Of a DNA stretch of 55,768 nucleotides, positions 1-7,781 are shown in pieces (the first letter of the stretch is position 1; every line of letters starts with the position of its first letter). The stretch comes from Tateyamaria sp. syn59 (GTDB lineage Bacteria > Pseudomonadota > Alphaproteobacteria > Rhodobacterales > Rhodobacteraceae). Location of the stretch: NCBI RefSeq assembly GCF_007995245.1, contig NZ_VCBA01000017.1, positions 1 through 55,768 on the forward strand, in the 5' to 3' direction. Below the pieces are notes generated by a model. That model was given only the letters and a program-made list of their open reading frames with translations. It had not been told where the DNA came from and did not search any database. Both the position numbers and the translations under genes were made by a program.

Positions 1-618
1 GATCATCTTGACAGCTTCTATCACAAGTATGCAAAGCGGTGCCTGGACCTTGTGCTGGTGATCGCGGCCGCGCCCATTGTGCTGCCAGTGATGCTGATGA
101 TGATCCTGATGGTGTACCTGGACGGCGGCAAGCCGATCTACTCGCAGATGCGCCTGGGCCGGAACGGTCGAGCGTTTCGCATCTGGAAGATCCGGACGAT
201 GACTGTCGATGCGGACGCGCGTCTGAAGGATTACCTTGCTGCCAACCCGAAGGCCCGTGCCGAGTGGGACGCGACGCAAAAGCTGAAGAACGATCCGCGC
301 ATCACAAAGACCGGTTGGTTCCTGCGCAAATCCTCGATGGATGAGCTGCCGCAGCTGCTGAACGTGCTGACCGGTTCCATGTCGCTGATTGGACCGCGTC
401 CCATGATGGTGTCGCAAAAGCGGCAGTATCCCGGCGTTGCCTACTACAAGCTGCGTCCCGGCATCACGGGCCCGTGGCAGGTGTCGGATCGCAACAACTG
501 CAACTTTGCCGACCGCGTGCATTTCGATGATCAATATGCGCGCACGGTGTCGCTGCAAACGGATGTGAACTTGCTGGTCAAGACCGTCGCGGTCGTGCTG
601 AAAGCCACCGGATACTAG
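1..618 (+). CDS. Undecaprenyl-phosphate sugar phosphotransferase (ExoY/WcaJ type), 5' end missing
   Basis: The frame is open from the first base, so the start lies outside the window; 205 C-terminal residues are visible. They hold the catalytic core of the bacterial sugar transferase family: an N-terminal KRCLDLVL basic/hydrophobic entry followed by a membrane segment, the KIRTM motif, the DELPQLLNVLTG stretch, and the signature SLIGPRP, then RPGITGPWQVSDRN near the end. Members of this family move a sugar-1-phosphate from a nucleotide sugar to undecaprenyl phosphate at the inner membrane, which is the first committed step of Wzx/Wzy-type exopolysaccharide synthesis. The short visible form suits either an ExoY-type (about 220 aa) or the end of a longer WcaJ-type protein; the window cannot tell. 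The TPR lipoprotein gene follows on the same strand after about 136 bases. The sugar specificity cannot be read from the sequence. Confidence 0.93.
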   Translation, partial: DHLDSFYHKYAKRCLDLVLVIAAAPIVLPVMLMMILMVYLDGGKPIYSQMRLGRNGRAFRIWKIRTMTVDADARLKDYLAANPKARAEWDATQKLKNDPRITKTGWFLRKSSMDELPQLLNVLTGSMSLIGPRPMMVSQKRQYPGVAYYKLRPGITGPWQVSDRNNCNFADRVHFDDQYARTVSLQTDVNLLVKTVAVVLKATGY

Positions 619-754
619 GGCATGGCACCTTGTCCCGACATTGCCTCGTCTTGGGGTAAAGGGGGCGGTGCAGCCTGACTTGAACTGCCCAGCAATAACA
701 ATGTCAGTGTCGGCGCGGGAACGTGCCGGCGCTTTGTGTCAGTACGGATGTTAT

Positions 755-3199
755 ATGTTTAGATATGTGCGCAAATTCGGGGTTGCCGTTGGACTAAGCC
801 TGGTCCTAGTAGCCTGCCAATCGGCGGAAGAAAAAGCCGAGAAATACCTGGCCTCAGCAATGGAATTGATAGACGCGGGGGACCCCGACCGCGCCGTGAT
901 CGAATTGCGCAACGTGTTTGCGTTGGTGCCCAATCATATCGAGGCGCGCGAAACGTTGGCGGCGTTGATGCTGGAGCAGAATGACGAGGCCGCTGCCTAC
1001 GGTCATTACCTGCGCCTGGTCGAGCAGGTGCCAGACCACTGGACGGGCCGCACGATCCTGGCGGAAATCGCATTTGAGGCGCGCAACTGGGAAGAGTTCG
1101 TGCGTCATGGGAAGGAAGCGGTTGCGTTGGCGCCTGACCATCCACGCAGTCAGATCATCGACCTCGCGTTGCAGTATCAGAAGACCATCGAGGATCGCGA
1201 CGGACCTGCGCGCGATGCTTTGCGTGACCGGGCCACTCTGCTGGCAGCCGACACGCCCGATAGCGGTGTGTTGCAGCAGGTTTTATTTGACGCGCACATG
1301 CGTGACCGCAGGTTTGACAAGGCGCTGGAGCAGTTGAACCACGTGATTGCCCGGCAGCCGGACAATCCCAGCCTCTATCGCAAGCGTCTGGATTTGCTGA
1401 CCCAGCTTCAGGATTTCGCCGCGGTTGAGGCCGGGCTGAAGGAGATGATCGCGCGCTTTGTTGATGATGAGCGGCCGAAAGAGGACCTGATCCGCTTTTA
1501 CCTGGCCCGTGACGAGGTCAACAAAGCCGAGGCGTTTTTCCGCGATATTGCCGATCCGACCGATCCGAACCCGCGCTTTTTCCTGGGCCTGGTGCAGTTC
1601 CTGGCCGAGATACGGGGGAAAGAGGCCGCGCGTGCGGAGTTGATGGCTGCCGTTGATGTCGCGCCGGAGCCGGAGCAATTGCGCATGCGGCTGGCGATCA
1701 TGGATTTCGAAGCGGGTGCGCAGGACAAGGCCGTTGCTGATTTGCGCGGGCTTTTGAACGGTGACGCGCCGGGTACTGCGCAGAATGCGATCCGCGTGAC
1801 CCTGGCCCAGATGCTGGTGGCATTGGGAGATGTCGCCGGTGCGCAAGCGCTGGTCGATGATGTGCTGGCCGCGGACGAGATGGATGTCGAGGCCCTCAAG
1901 ATGCGGGCCGAATGGCAGATTGCGGCAGATGAGACAGACAGTGCGATTGCGATCTTGCGGTTGGTGCTGGACCATGCGCCGGGTGACATCAGGGCGATGC
2001 ACCTGATGTCTGACGCTTATGCGCGGGCGGGCAATCACAGCCTGTCGCGCGATTTCATGGCCCTTGCCGTCGATGCGTCGGACAATGCGCCGGACCCGTC
2101 ACTGCGGTATGCGCGGGTGCTGGCCGCTGATGAGCGTTACCTGGCGGCGGAAGAGGTCGTGATTGCCGCCCTGCGCCGGGACCGGCGGAATGCTGATATT
2201 CTGGTTCTGCTTGGTGAGATTTACCTCGCGTCCGAGGATTATTCCCGCGCGGATCAGGTGATTGCGCGGCTGCGGACCATTGGAACCGACCGGACGCTGA
2301 CCGTGGCCAACGCGCTTGAAGCGCGGCTGTTGGGCAATCGCGAAGGGGTGGAACGCGCGCTCGGGTTTCTGGAAGAGTTGGCTGCGCGCGAGGATGCCGG
2401 GGTGACCACGCAGATCACGCTGTTGCGCGCACGCCTCAGCTCGGGTCAGACGGCGCGGGCGTTGCAGCAGGCCGAAGCCTTAGTCACCGAAAACCCCGAT
2501 AATCCGTCGCTCAAGTTCATTCTGGCTGCGTCGCATGCCGCGTCCGGTGCGCCGGGTGTGGCTGAAATGGTGCTGGCCGATCTGTTGGAGGAAGACCCGA
2601 ACCGGATGCGCGTGTGGGCGCAGCTTTACCGTATGCAGCGCGTTCAGGGCAAAAGCGCAGAGGCCACGCAGACCCTGTTGGACGGGCTTGCCATTGATCC
2701 CGACAACCGGGCGCTGCTGTGGGCGCAGGCCGTGGAATTTGAACGCGCGGGCGATATCGAGGGGGCCATTGCCAATTATGAGCGTCTGTATGATGCGGAT
2801 TCTGGCGACCTGATCGCGGCGAACAATCTGGGCAGCCTGTTGGCGAATTACCGGGATGACGATGCGTCGATTGAGCGTGCATGGACCGTTGCACGCCGGT
2901 TGCGCGAGACGGCTGAGCCGACCTTTCAGGATACGTATGGATATGTCGCTTTTCGCCGAGGCGAGTTCGAGGAGGCGCTGAGCTATCTTGAGCCTGCGGC
3001 TGCAGCGCTGCGCGATGATCCCATCGTGCAGTTTCATCTGGGCCGGGTCTATGGCGCGTTGGATCAGCGCGAGCAGGCGATTGCGCAGTACAATCGCGTG
3101 CTTGAGATGGCCGGGGAAAACGACACGCGCCCCGAGTTTCAGACCGCTCGATCCGAGATTGCGCGTATCCAGAATCTTCCTGTGTCGGTCGAAAACTGA
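755..3199 (+). CDS. TPR-repeat lipoprotein, PrsT-like (exosortase/EPS-associated)
   Basis: An 814-residue protein starting at the ATG at 755, chosen because it begins directly with a lipoprotein signal: MFRYVRK, a hydrophobic stretch, and a lipobox ending VLVAC with the acylated Cys at residue 21. A longer reading from 641 adds 38 residues that would bury the signal. The rest is a long run of tetratricopeptide repeats with the usual A/G/Y/P spacing, for example the repeats ending in DPDNRALLWAQAVEFERAGD and NPSLKFILAASHAASG. Long TPR lipoproteins of this size next to an initiating sugar transferase match PrsT of PEP-CTERM/exosortase exopolysaccharide loci, and an exosortase lies at 22-24 kb. 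Its likely place is the periplasmic face of the inner or outer membrane, as a scaffold for export. The PrsT assignment is by architecture and context; generic TPR scaffold is the alternative. Confidence 0.85.
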   Translation: MFRYVRKFGVAVGLSLVLVACQSAEEKAEKYLASAMELIDAGDPDRAVIELRNVFALVPNHIEARETLAALMLEQNDEAAAYGHYLRLVEQVPDHWTGRTILAEIAFEARNWEEFVRHGKEAVALAPDHPRSQIIDLALQYQKTIEDRDGPARDALRDRATLLAADTPDSGVLQQVLFDAHMRDRRFDKALEQLNHVIARQPDNPSLYRKRLDLLTQLQDFAAVEAGLKEMIARFVDDERPKEDLIRFYLARDEVNKAEAFFRDIADPTDPNPRFFLGLVQFLAEIRGKEAARAELMAAVDVAPEPEQLRMRLAIMDFEAGAQDKAVADLRGLLNGDAPGTAQNAIRVTLAQMLVALGDVAGAQALVDDVLAADEMDVEALKMRAEWQIAADETDSAIAILRLVLDHAPGDIRAMHLMSDAYARAGNHSLSRDFMALAVDASDNAPDPSLRYARVLAADERYLAAEEVVIAALRRDRRNADILVLLGEIYLASEDYSRADQVIARLRTIGTDRTLTVANALEARLLGNREGVERALGFLEELAAREDAGVTTQITLLRARLSSGQTARALQQAEALVTENPDNPSLKFILAASHAASGAPGVAEMVLADLLEEDPNRMRVWAQLYRMQRVQGKSAEATQTLLDGLAIDPDNRALLWAQAVEFERAGDIEGAIANYERLYDADSGDLIAANNLGSLLANYRDDDASIERAWTVARRLRETAEPTFQDTYGYVAFRRGEFEEALSYLEPAAAALRDDPIVQFHLGRVYGALDQREQAIAQYNRVLEMAGENDTRPEFQTARSEIARIQNLPVSVEN

Positions 3200-3221
3200 C
3201 CATTTGCGCGGGGCAGGGGGG

Positions 3222-4397
3222 TTAGCTGTCAGTGTCGTGGCTGCGCAGCTGTGCCATGGCGGACGCCAGTGGCATGGCCTTGACGCCGCCCTGTCCCGGC
3301 ACTTCGCGGGCGTCGGCATAGACCAGAATGCGTTCGGCGGCGCCTAGGTCGTCCGCTGCGATGTGAAAGCCGCGGGTGACCTTGGGGCTGGTCGTGCGTT
3401 TGATTTCGATGGCCCAGAGTGCGCCGCTGGGCAGCGTCAGGATCAGATCAATTTCCGCGCCTGCGGAGGAGCGGTAGAAGCTCGCCTCCGTCCCGCGCGG
3501 GGCTGCGGCGATCAGGTTTTCGATGCAGAACCCCTCCCACGAGCCGCCGACGACAGGGTGACCCAGGAGCGCTTCGGTCCGGTCGATGCCCAGCAGGGCA
3601 TGGGTCAGACCTGCGTCGCGGATATAGACCTTGGGCGATTTGACCAGACGCTTGCCCTCGTTCGCATGCCAGGGCGGCAGGCGGCGGACCAGCATCAGAT
3701 CGACGAGCAGATCGAGGTAGCGGGCGACGCTTTGCCCCGACACACCCAGACCGGCGGCAAGCCGTGCGGCATTCAAGAGCCCACCCTGTTCGTGGGCCAG
3801 CATGGTCCAGAAGCGACGCAGGGTTTCCGACGGGATTCGCAGGCCGAAACTGGGGATGTCCCGTTCAAGGTAGGTGCGGATGAAATCCGTGCGCCAAGCG
3901 AGGCTGATGGTGTTGGTGTCTGCCAGATAGCTGTCAGGAAACCCGCCGCGCAGCCACAGGGTGGACAGGCTGTCTGCGCCGGTTTCATCGAGGGTGAAGG
4001 GCGTGAGTTCGTGGTAACTGACCCGCCCGGCCAGTGATTCCGCGCTTTGTTGCAGCAGCGTGTTCGAGGCCGACCCAAGCAACAGGAACTGGCCTGTCCG
4101 ATGGCCCGCCCGCCTGCGTCGGTCGATCTGGCCGCGCAGGGCGCCGAACAGCCCGGGCATCAACTGCACTTCGTCGATGATGACAAGCCGCCCCATCTGT
4201 TCGTCAAGGTAGAGGTCCGGTTCTTCCAGAACCTGCCGGTCCGCGGATCGCTCGAGATCGAGATAGACGGCATCGCGCGTGTCTGCGATGTCTTGGGCGA
4301 GGGTGGTTTTGCCCACCTGACGGGGGCCGAGCAAGACAACGCCCGCTTGCGAGGCGAGCGTTTTTTGCAGGGACGTGTGGTGGAAGCGATCGATCAT
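3222..4397 (-). CDS. AAA-family ATPase with DUF4143 C-terminal domain
   Basis: A 391-residue ATPase of the AAA_14/DUF4143 type. The N-terminal third has a Walker A GPRQVGKTT near residue 25, Walker B LVIIDEVQ near residue 72, and a sensor-like LLLGSAS. The middle has the family's WLRGGFPDSYL and RTYLERDIP stretches, and the end has the DUF4143 nuclease-like pattern with GAEIDLIL and WAIEIK. The ATG at 4397 is preferred because it begins MIDR, as is common in the family, and has AAGG just upstream; a start at 4466 would read through a perfect 12-bp inverted repeat. The gene converges on the TPR gene with 22 bases between the stop codons. Family members are widespread and poorly characterised; a role in EPS synthesis is not evident, so it may be a passenger gene. 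The residues E/IEIK suggest an intact PD-(D/E)xK-like site, which is an inference. Confidence 0.88.
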   Translation of the reverse strand: MIDRFHHTSLQKTLASQAGVVLLGPRQVGKTTLAQDIADTRDAVYLDLERSADRQVLEEPDLYLDEQMGRLVIIDEVQLMPGLFGALRGQIDRRRRAGHRTGQFLLLGSASNTLLQQSAESLAGRVSYHELTPFTLDETGADSLSTLWLRGGFPDSYLADTNTISLAWRTDFIRTYLERDIPSFGLRIPSETLRRFWTMLAHEQGGLLNAARLAAGLGVSGQSVARYLDLLVDLMLVRRLPPWHANEGKRLVKSPKVYIRDAGLTHALLGIDRTEALLGHPVVGGSWEGFCIENLIAAAPRGTEASFYRSSAGAEIDLILTLPSGALWAIEIKRTTSPKVTRGFHIAADDLGAAERILVYADAREVPGQGGVKAMPLASAMAQLRSHDTDS

Positions 4398-4436
4398 ACC
4401 TTGCATATGTGCTACGTGATGGAGCATATGCAAGGT
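4398..4436 (-). promoter_or_regulatory. Perfect 12-bp inverted repeat at the start of the AAA/DUF4143 gene
   Basis: The arms ACCTTGCATATG (4398-4409) and CATATGCAAGGT (4425-4436) are perfect reverse complements separated by 15 bases. The inner end of the repeat lies directly against the proposed ATG at 4397, and the AAGG that would serve as ribosome-binding site lies in the arm. It could be an operator bound by a dimeric protein or an mRNA hairpin that hides the ribosome-binding site. The symmetry is seen directly; the regulatory role is inferred. Confidence 0.6.
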
Positions 4437-4474
4437 TAATTCTGTGCTTTTGACGTGCCAAGACACGATGCGCA

Positions 4475-4491
4475 GCAGCCCGTCAGGCTGC
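4475..4491 (-). terminator. Short GC hairpin downstream of the beta-helix gene
   Basis: GCAGCC (4475-4480) and GGCTGC (4486-4491) form a six-base-pair stem with a five-base loop, 67 bases past the stop codon of the beta-helix gene on the minus strand. There is no following T tract, so this is at best a weak or Rho-assisted terminator. Confidence 0.25.
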
Positions 4492-4558
4492 GACGCGTGA
4501 GGGATAATGCTACGAGCGGGTCAAAGCCGCCCGTAACAGTCAGATGGTGCGCCGGGTT

Positions 4559-7387
4559 TTACAGTACGAAGAATTCGTCTTCGAACTGGGCGAAGGCCTG
4601 CGGTTGGCTCTCTTCGCTTTCAAATGCGACCGCAGCGGGCGCGCCTGCTTCGAAAACAAACGCATCTGCGCCGCCGCCGTCCACGCCGACCGCATGGTGA
4701 AATCCTTCGTCCCCTTCACAGAAGATCGGCAGGAAGGATTCGGAATCGTCCGGCTGTTCCAGTCCAATCGTCTCGATCGAGACGCCTGATCCGCCGCCAA
4801 GGTTGAGCCAAACCTCGTCGCTTTGGTAATCGACGGTAACTGTGGCGCTGCGCGCGCCCACGCCGATCACTTCGAAGCTGCCGACCAGACCGGTCACCTG
4901 GTCTGCTGACATCAACAGATAAGCGCCGTCGCTGATATAGGCCTGCGTCAGGTCGATGGTCAGGTGCAGATAGCCAAGGTCGATCTGGGATGTCACATCG
5001 GGGTTGTCCCCGAAGGCGCCAGATCGGAATTCTGAAATGCGTCCCAGACCGGTTTGGTCGCTGGCGAATGTCAGGCAAGCACCCGTATCAAAGCGGATTA
5101 TACCAGTGTCGCCCGCATCGCCGTCAAAGCCCACGAGGGCATCGGCCCCTTCAATATGCAGATGGTAGTCGCTGCCGACCGCAAACAGACCGCCATCAGC
5201 GCTCAGGATCGCTTGCCCGCTTTCAACCACGACATCGACATTGCCCACGACGGCGCCGGTATTAGCAAATCTGCCACCGTCCTGCGTGATGCTAAGCGTG
5301 CCGGCCCCATTGTACCCGTGCATCCAGAACTGACCGGCATTCGTGATGTCGACCTGACCGCCCCATGTGTCGGACGTGGTCTGGCCGATGACGTTGAGCC
5401 GCCCGTTCGAGACATCGAGCCGACCGCCATCGCCAAAATCGAGGCCCAGAATGGTATGCGTGCCGCCGTAGGTGACGTGGTTGCCGCCCAAATTCACAAG
5501 GTCATTGGCGACGCTTCCGGCGATGTCGTTGGTGTCCCAGTTCATCCGGTTGTCCCAGCGCACGCCGTCGCCCAGTTCATTGGGCACGAACTGCACTTCG
5601 CGCGGATCTGTGCGGAGCACTTCGAGGATGCCGAACGCCTGCTGGAAGTAGGCGTTGAGCGTTTCGGCCTCAATCTCGGTCTGGCCGATCCAGGCGACGA
5701 GATCGTCGATGTCGGCGTTCGGATCGTTCAGCATGATCTTGGCGAGGTTGTCCGCCGTGGTCTGGTCCAGCACGCTCCGGTCCAGACCTTCGATGTTCTG
5801 GTTTTCGCCTTCTTCGATGCCGCGATCGACGTGCCAGGACCCATACCAGCGGTACACCATGGTGTCGTCGTAGTAGGGCGAATGTTCGTGGACGAGCCCA
5901 CCCTCGTTGATCGAACGCTCTGCCAGTTCCTGCGGGTCGTTGGGGTCGGCCAGGTGCGCCACGATGTTGCCGATCAGGGTCGTGTCGTTGCCGCCGTTAT
6001 AGATGCCCATGGCATGGTAGCCCTGGCCCTCGGCCACGCTGCGGTAGCCTGCGGCCGTAATGACGTTGCCCGCGACGAGCGAGAAGTTTCCGATGGGGCC
6101 TTCGCCCCAATACTCACCGCCGCGGAAGATCAGGCCGCCGCCGCTGTCCATCAGCAGGTTGTCTTCGATGAAACCGCCGCTGCGCAGCTGTGCCGCCATC
6201 GACGCGGCCGCCGCTGAGATGTTGTCGCGGAAGGTGAGGTCCAGCACGTCATGCTGGACATAGATGCTGTGGGAATAGGTGCTGGGCGGTTGTGGCCGGT
6301 CGCCGCGACCGTTGTAGTCGTACCCTTCGTCCCAGCCGATGCCGGTGAACCGCGTTCCTTCGACCAGAAGCCCTTGAACATCCGAGAAGTAAGACCCCGA
6401 GAAGCGTTCGAGGTGGGGGCTCCAGCTGCTGCCGTAGCGGGGGGCGTCGGGCCCGGTATCGAGCATGTTGGAGTCGCGCAGCGTGAAGCTGTCTGCGCCT
6501 TCGACCACGATCCAGCCCATGTCGGTCGCGGTCACCGAGTCGACGATGATGTTGCCGCTGCCCTCGGTCGAGCCGCGGAACAGCAGTTCCTGGGTGATAT
6601 TCAGGTCGTGGATCACGATGTTCGAGAATGTTTCACCGTTGTATCCGGCGACCCAGTGATTGTTCGCCAGAACCGGCTGTGCGCCGTCGCCGTAAGAGGT
6701 GATCACGACCGGGTGCAGAGGGCTTTCGCCCTGGATGCCCGCCGGCATAAGCCCATTGTCGGCGATCTGGTCGTAGACATATCCGCTTTCGAGGCGCAGC
6801 CAATGCGAGCTGGGCGTCGCTTCTTCTCCGGTCGCGAAGTTGCGGCCTGTGAGCTCCTGCCAGAGCAGCATGCCAGCATCCTGGGCCAGCGCATTGTTTT
6901 CGTCCGAGCCGTATTCGGGATTGTTCGCCAGCCATTCACCGGTAATCTGCCAGGTCTGCAGACCCTCCTGCGCGGCGATGTCCGCGATGGTCAGAGCATC
7001 GGCGGACGCCGAAACATAGACCTCGCGGTGGTTTTGGCCGGTTTCGATGACCAGCTCACCCTGCGCGTCCGTTTCCAACATGTAGTGGTTGGAGCCCGTG
7101 CCCCACCCACCTTGTTGCGAGGGGGGCGTGACGTCGATGTTGAAGGTCTGTTGCGAGACGTTGCCGTTCTCATCCGTGATCTCGACGGTGAAGTCGAGCG
7201 GGCCAGTATGGTCGGAATGCGTCATGACCAACGCAAGCGAATTGTCGGGGTTGACGGTCAGCGTGCCGAAGTCGGGGCGGTCGACAATGCTGATCTCGCG
7301 GACGGTCGCAAAGTCTTCGATTTGCAAAGTGGTGGTGCGCGCGCCGGACACCTGCGCGATTTCAGAGGTATTCAGTGTGGTGGGCAT
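4559..7387 (-). CDS. Large right-handed beta-helix surface protein, possible type I secretion substrate
   Basis: A 942-residue acidic protein rich in N, G, D and T. The start at 7387 (MPTTLNTSE) has GGAAGA eight bases upstream; the frame extends further up but without coding character. Residues 1 to about 85 resemble a cadherin/Ig-like beta domain (LDFTVEITDENGNVS). The middle, roughly residues 200-500, has repeated turns such as NIVIHDLNI, LLVEGTRFTGIGW and NLLMDSGGGLIFRGG, typical of parallel beta-helix polysaccharide lyases and epimerases. The later part has autotransporter-like strands (GRLDVSNGRLNVIGQTTSD). There is no N-terminal signal peptide, and the protein ends in EDEFFVL. An acidic residue followed by bulky hydrophobics at the extreme C-terminus is typical of type I secretion signals. 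Likely a secreted protein binding or trimming the exopolysaccharide; the enzymatic activity is unproven. Confidence 0.8.
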   Translation of the reverse strand: MPTTLNTSEIAQVSGARTTTLQIEDFATVREISIVDRPDFGTLTVNPDNSLALVMTHSDHTGPLDFTVEITDENGNVSQQTFNIDVTPPSQQGGWGTGSNHYMLETDAQGELVIETGQNHREVYVSASADALTIADIAAQEGLQTWQITGEWLANNPEYGSDENNALAQDAGMLLWQELTGRNFATGEEATPSSHWLRLESGYVYDQIADNGLMPAGIQGESPLHPVVITSYGDGAQPVLANNHWVAGYNGETFSNIVIHDLNITQELLFRGSTEGSGNIIVDSVTATDMGWIVVEGADSFTLRDSNMLDTGPDAPRYGSSWSPHLERFSGSYFSDVQGLLVEGTRFTGIGWDEGYDYNGRGDRPQPPSTYSHSIYVQHDVLDLTFRDNISAAAASMAAQLRSGGFIEDNLLMDSGGGLIFRGGEYWGEGPIGNFSLVAGNVITAAGYRSVAEGQGYHAMGIYNGGNDTTLIGNIVAHLADPNDPQELAERSINEGGLVHEHSPYYDDTMVYRWYGSWHVDRGIEEGENQNIEGLDRSVLDQTTADNLAKIMLNDPNADIDDLVAWIGQTEIEAETLNAYFQQAFGILEVLRTDPREVQFVPNELGDGVRWDNRMNWDTNDIAGSVANDLVNLGGNHVTYGGTHTILGLDFGDGGRLDVSNGRLNVIGQTTSDTWGGQVDITNAGQFWMHGYNGAGTLSITQDGGRFANTGAVVGNVDVVVESGQAILSADGGLFAVGSDYHLHIEGADALVGFDGDAGDTGIIRFDTGACLTFASDQTGLGRISEFRSGAFGDNPDVTSQIDLGYLHLTIDLTQAYISDGAYLLMSADQVTGLVGSFEVIGVGARSATVTVDYQSDEVWLNLGGGSGVSIETIGLEQPDDSESFLPIFCEGDEGFHHAVGVDGGGADAFVFEAGAPAAVAFESEESQPQAFAQFEDEFFVL

Positions 7388-7776
7388 TAGTACGTCTTCC
7401 GTTCGGTCGTGGTCGGTGGCGGGCCACCGGCAATAGGTCTCTGTCGGCTGTCCCGATGGTGGGAAGCCGTGGTTCTCTGTGCGCAAACGGGCGCGTACAT
7501 GCCCTGCGCGTTACCTCACATCGATGGGTACAAACTCGATCACCTGCGTTAATTACTTATGAAACGTGCAGGAATTGGCCCATGTCTAAGGCCGTTTTAT
7601 GGCAAGTCGTTAAACTGACAACCCATCCGGGGAAAATACTGCACCGTGTGGTAAAACTGCGCAGAAAGCTGCCAAACGAATCTCGGGCGGGCGCGAGACT
7701 TCGCTTTGAATAGACGCAAACGTATGCGTTCAGTGGCGCTAAGCGTATCTGCGCCGACGTCTCGGCGGCGAAACGC
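7388..7776. other. Intergenic region upstream of the beta-helix gene
   Basis: About 390 bases between two minus-strand genes. It must hold the beta-helix promoter, and its 7500-7700 part is AT-richer than the surroundings, but I see no convincing -35/-10 pair. The end next to the amidotransferase gene holds the hairpin listed at 7738-7781. No credible gene is seen. Confidence 0.5.
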
Positions 7777-7781
7777 TTAGC
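7738..7781 (-). terminator. Stem-loop at the 3' end of the amidotransferase gene
   Basis: GCTAAGCG (7738-7745) pairs perfectly with CGCTTAGC (7774-7781), with an inner GCCGA/TCGGC pairing. The right arm overlaps the TAA stop of the amidotransferase gene on the minus strand. There is no clear T run, so termination strength is uncertain. Confidence 0.45.

Noticed and set aside
4047..4439. Plus-strand frame antisense to the DUF4143 ATPase
   Set aside because: It mirrors the codon pattern of the real minus-strand gene and has no start signal.
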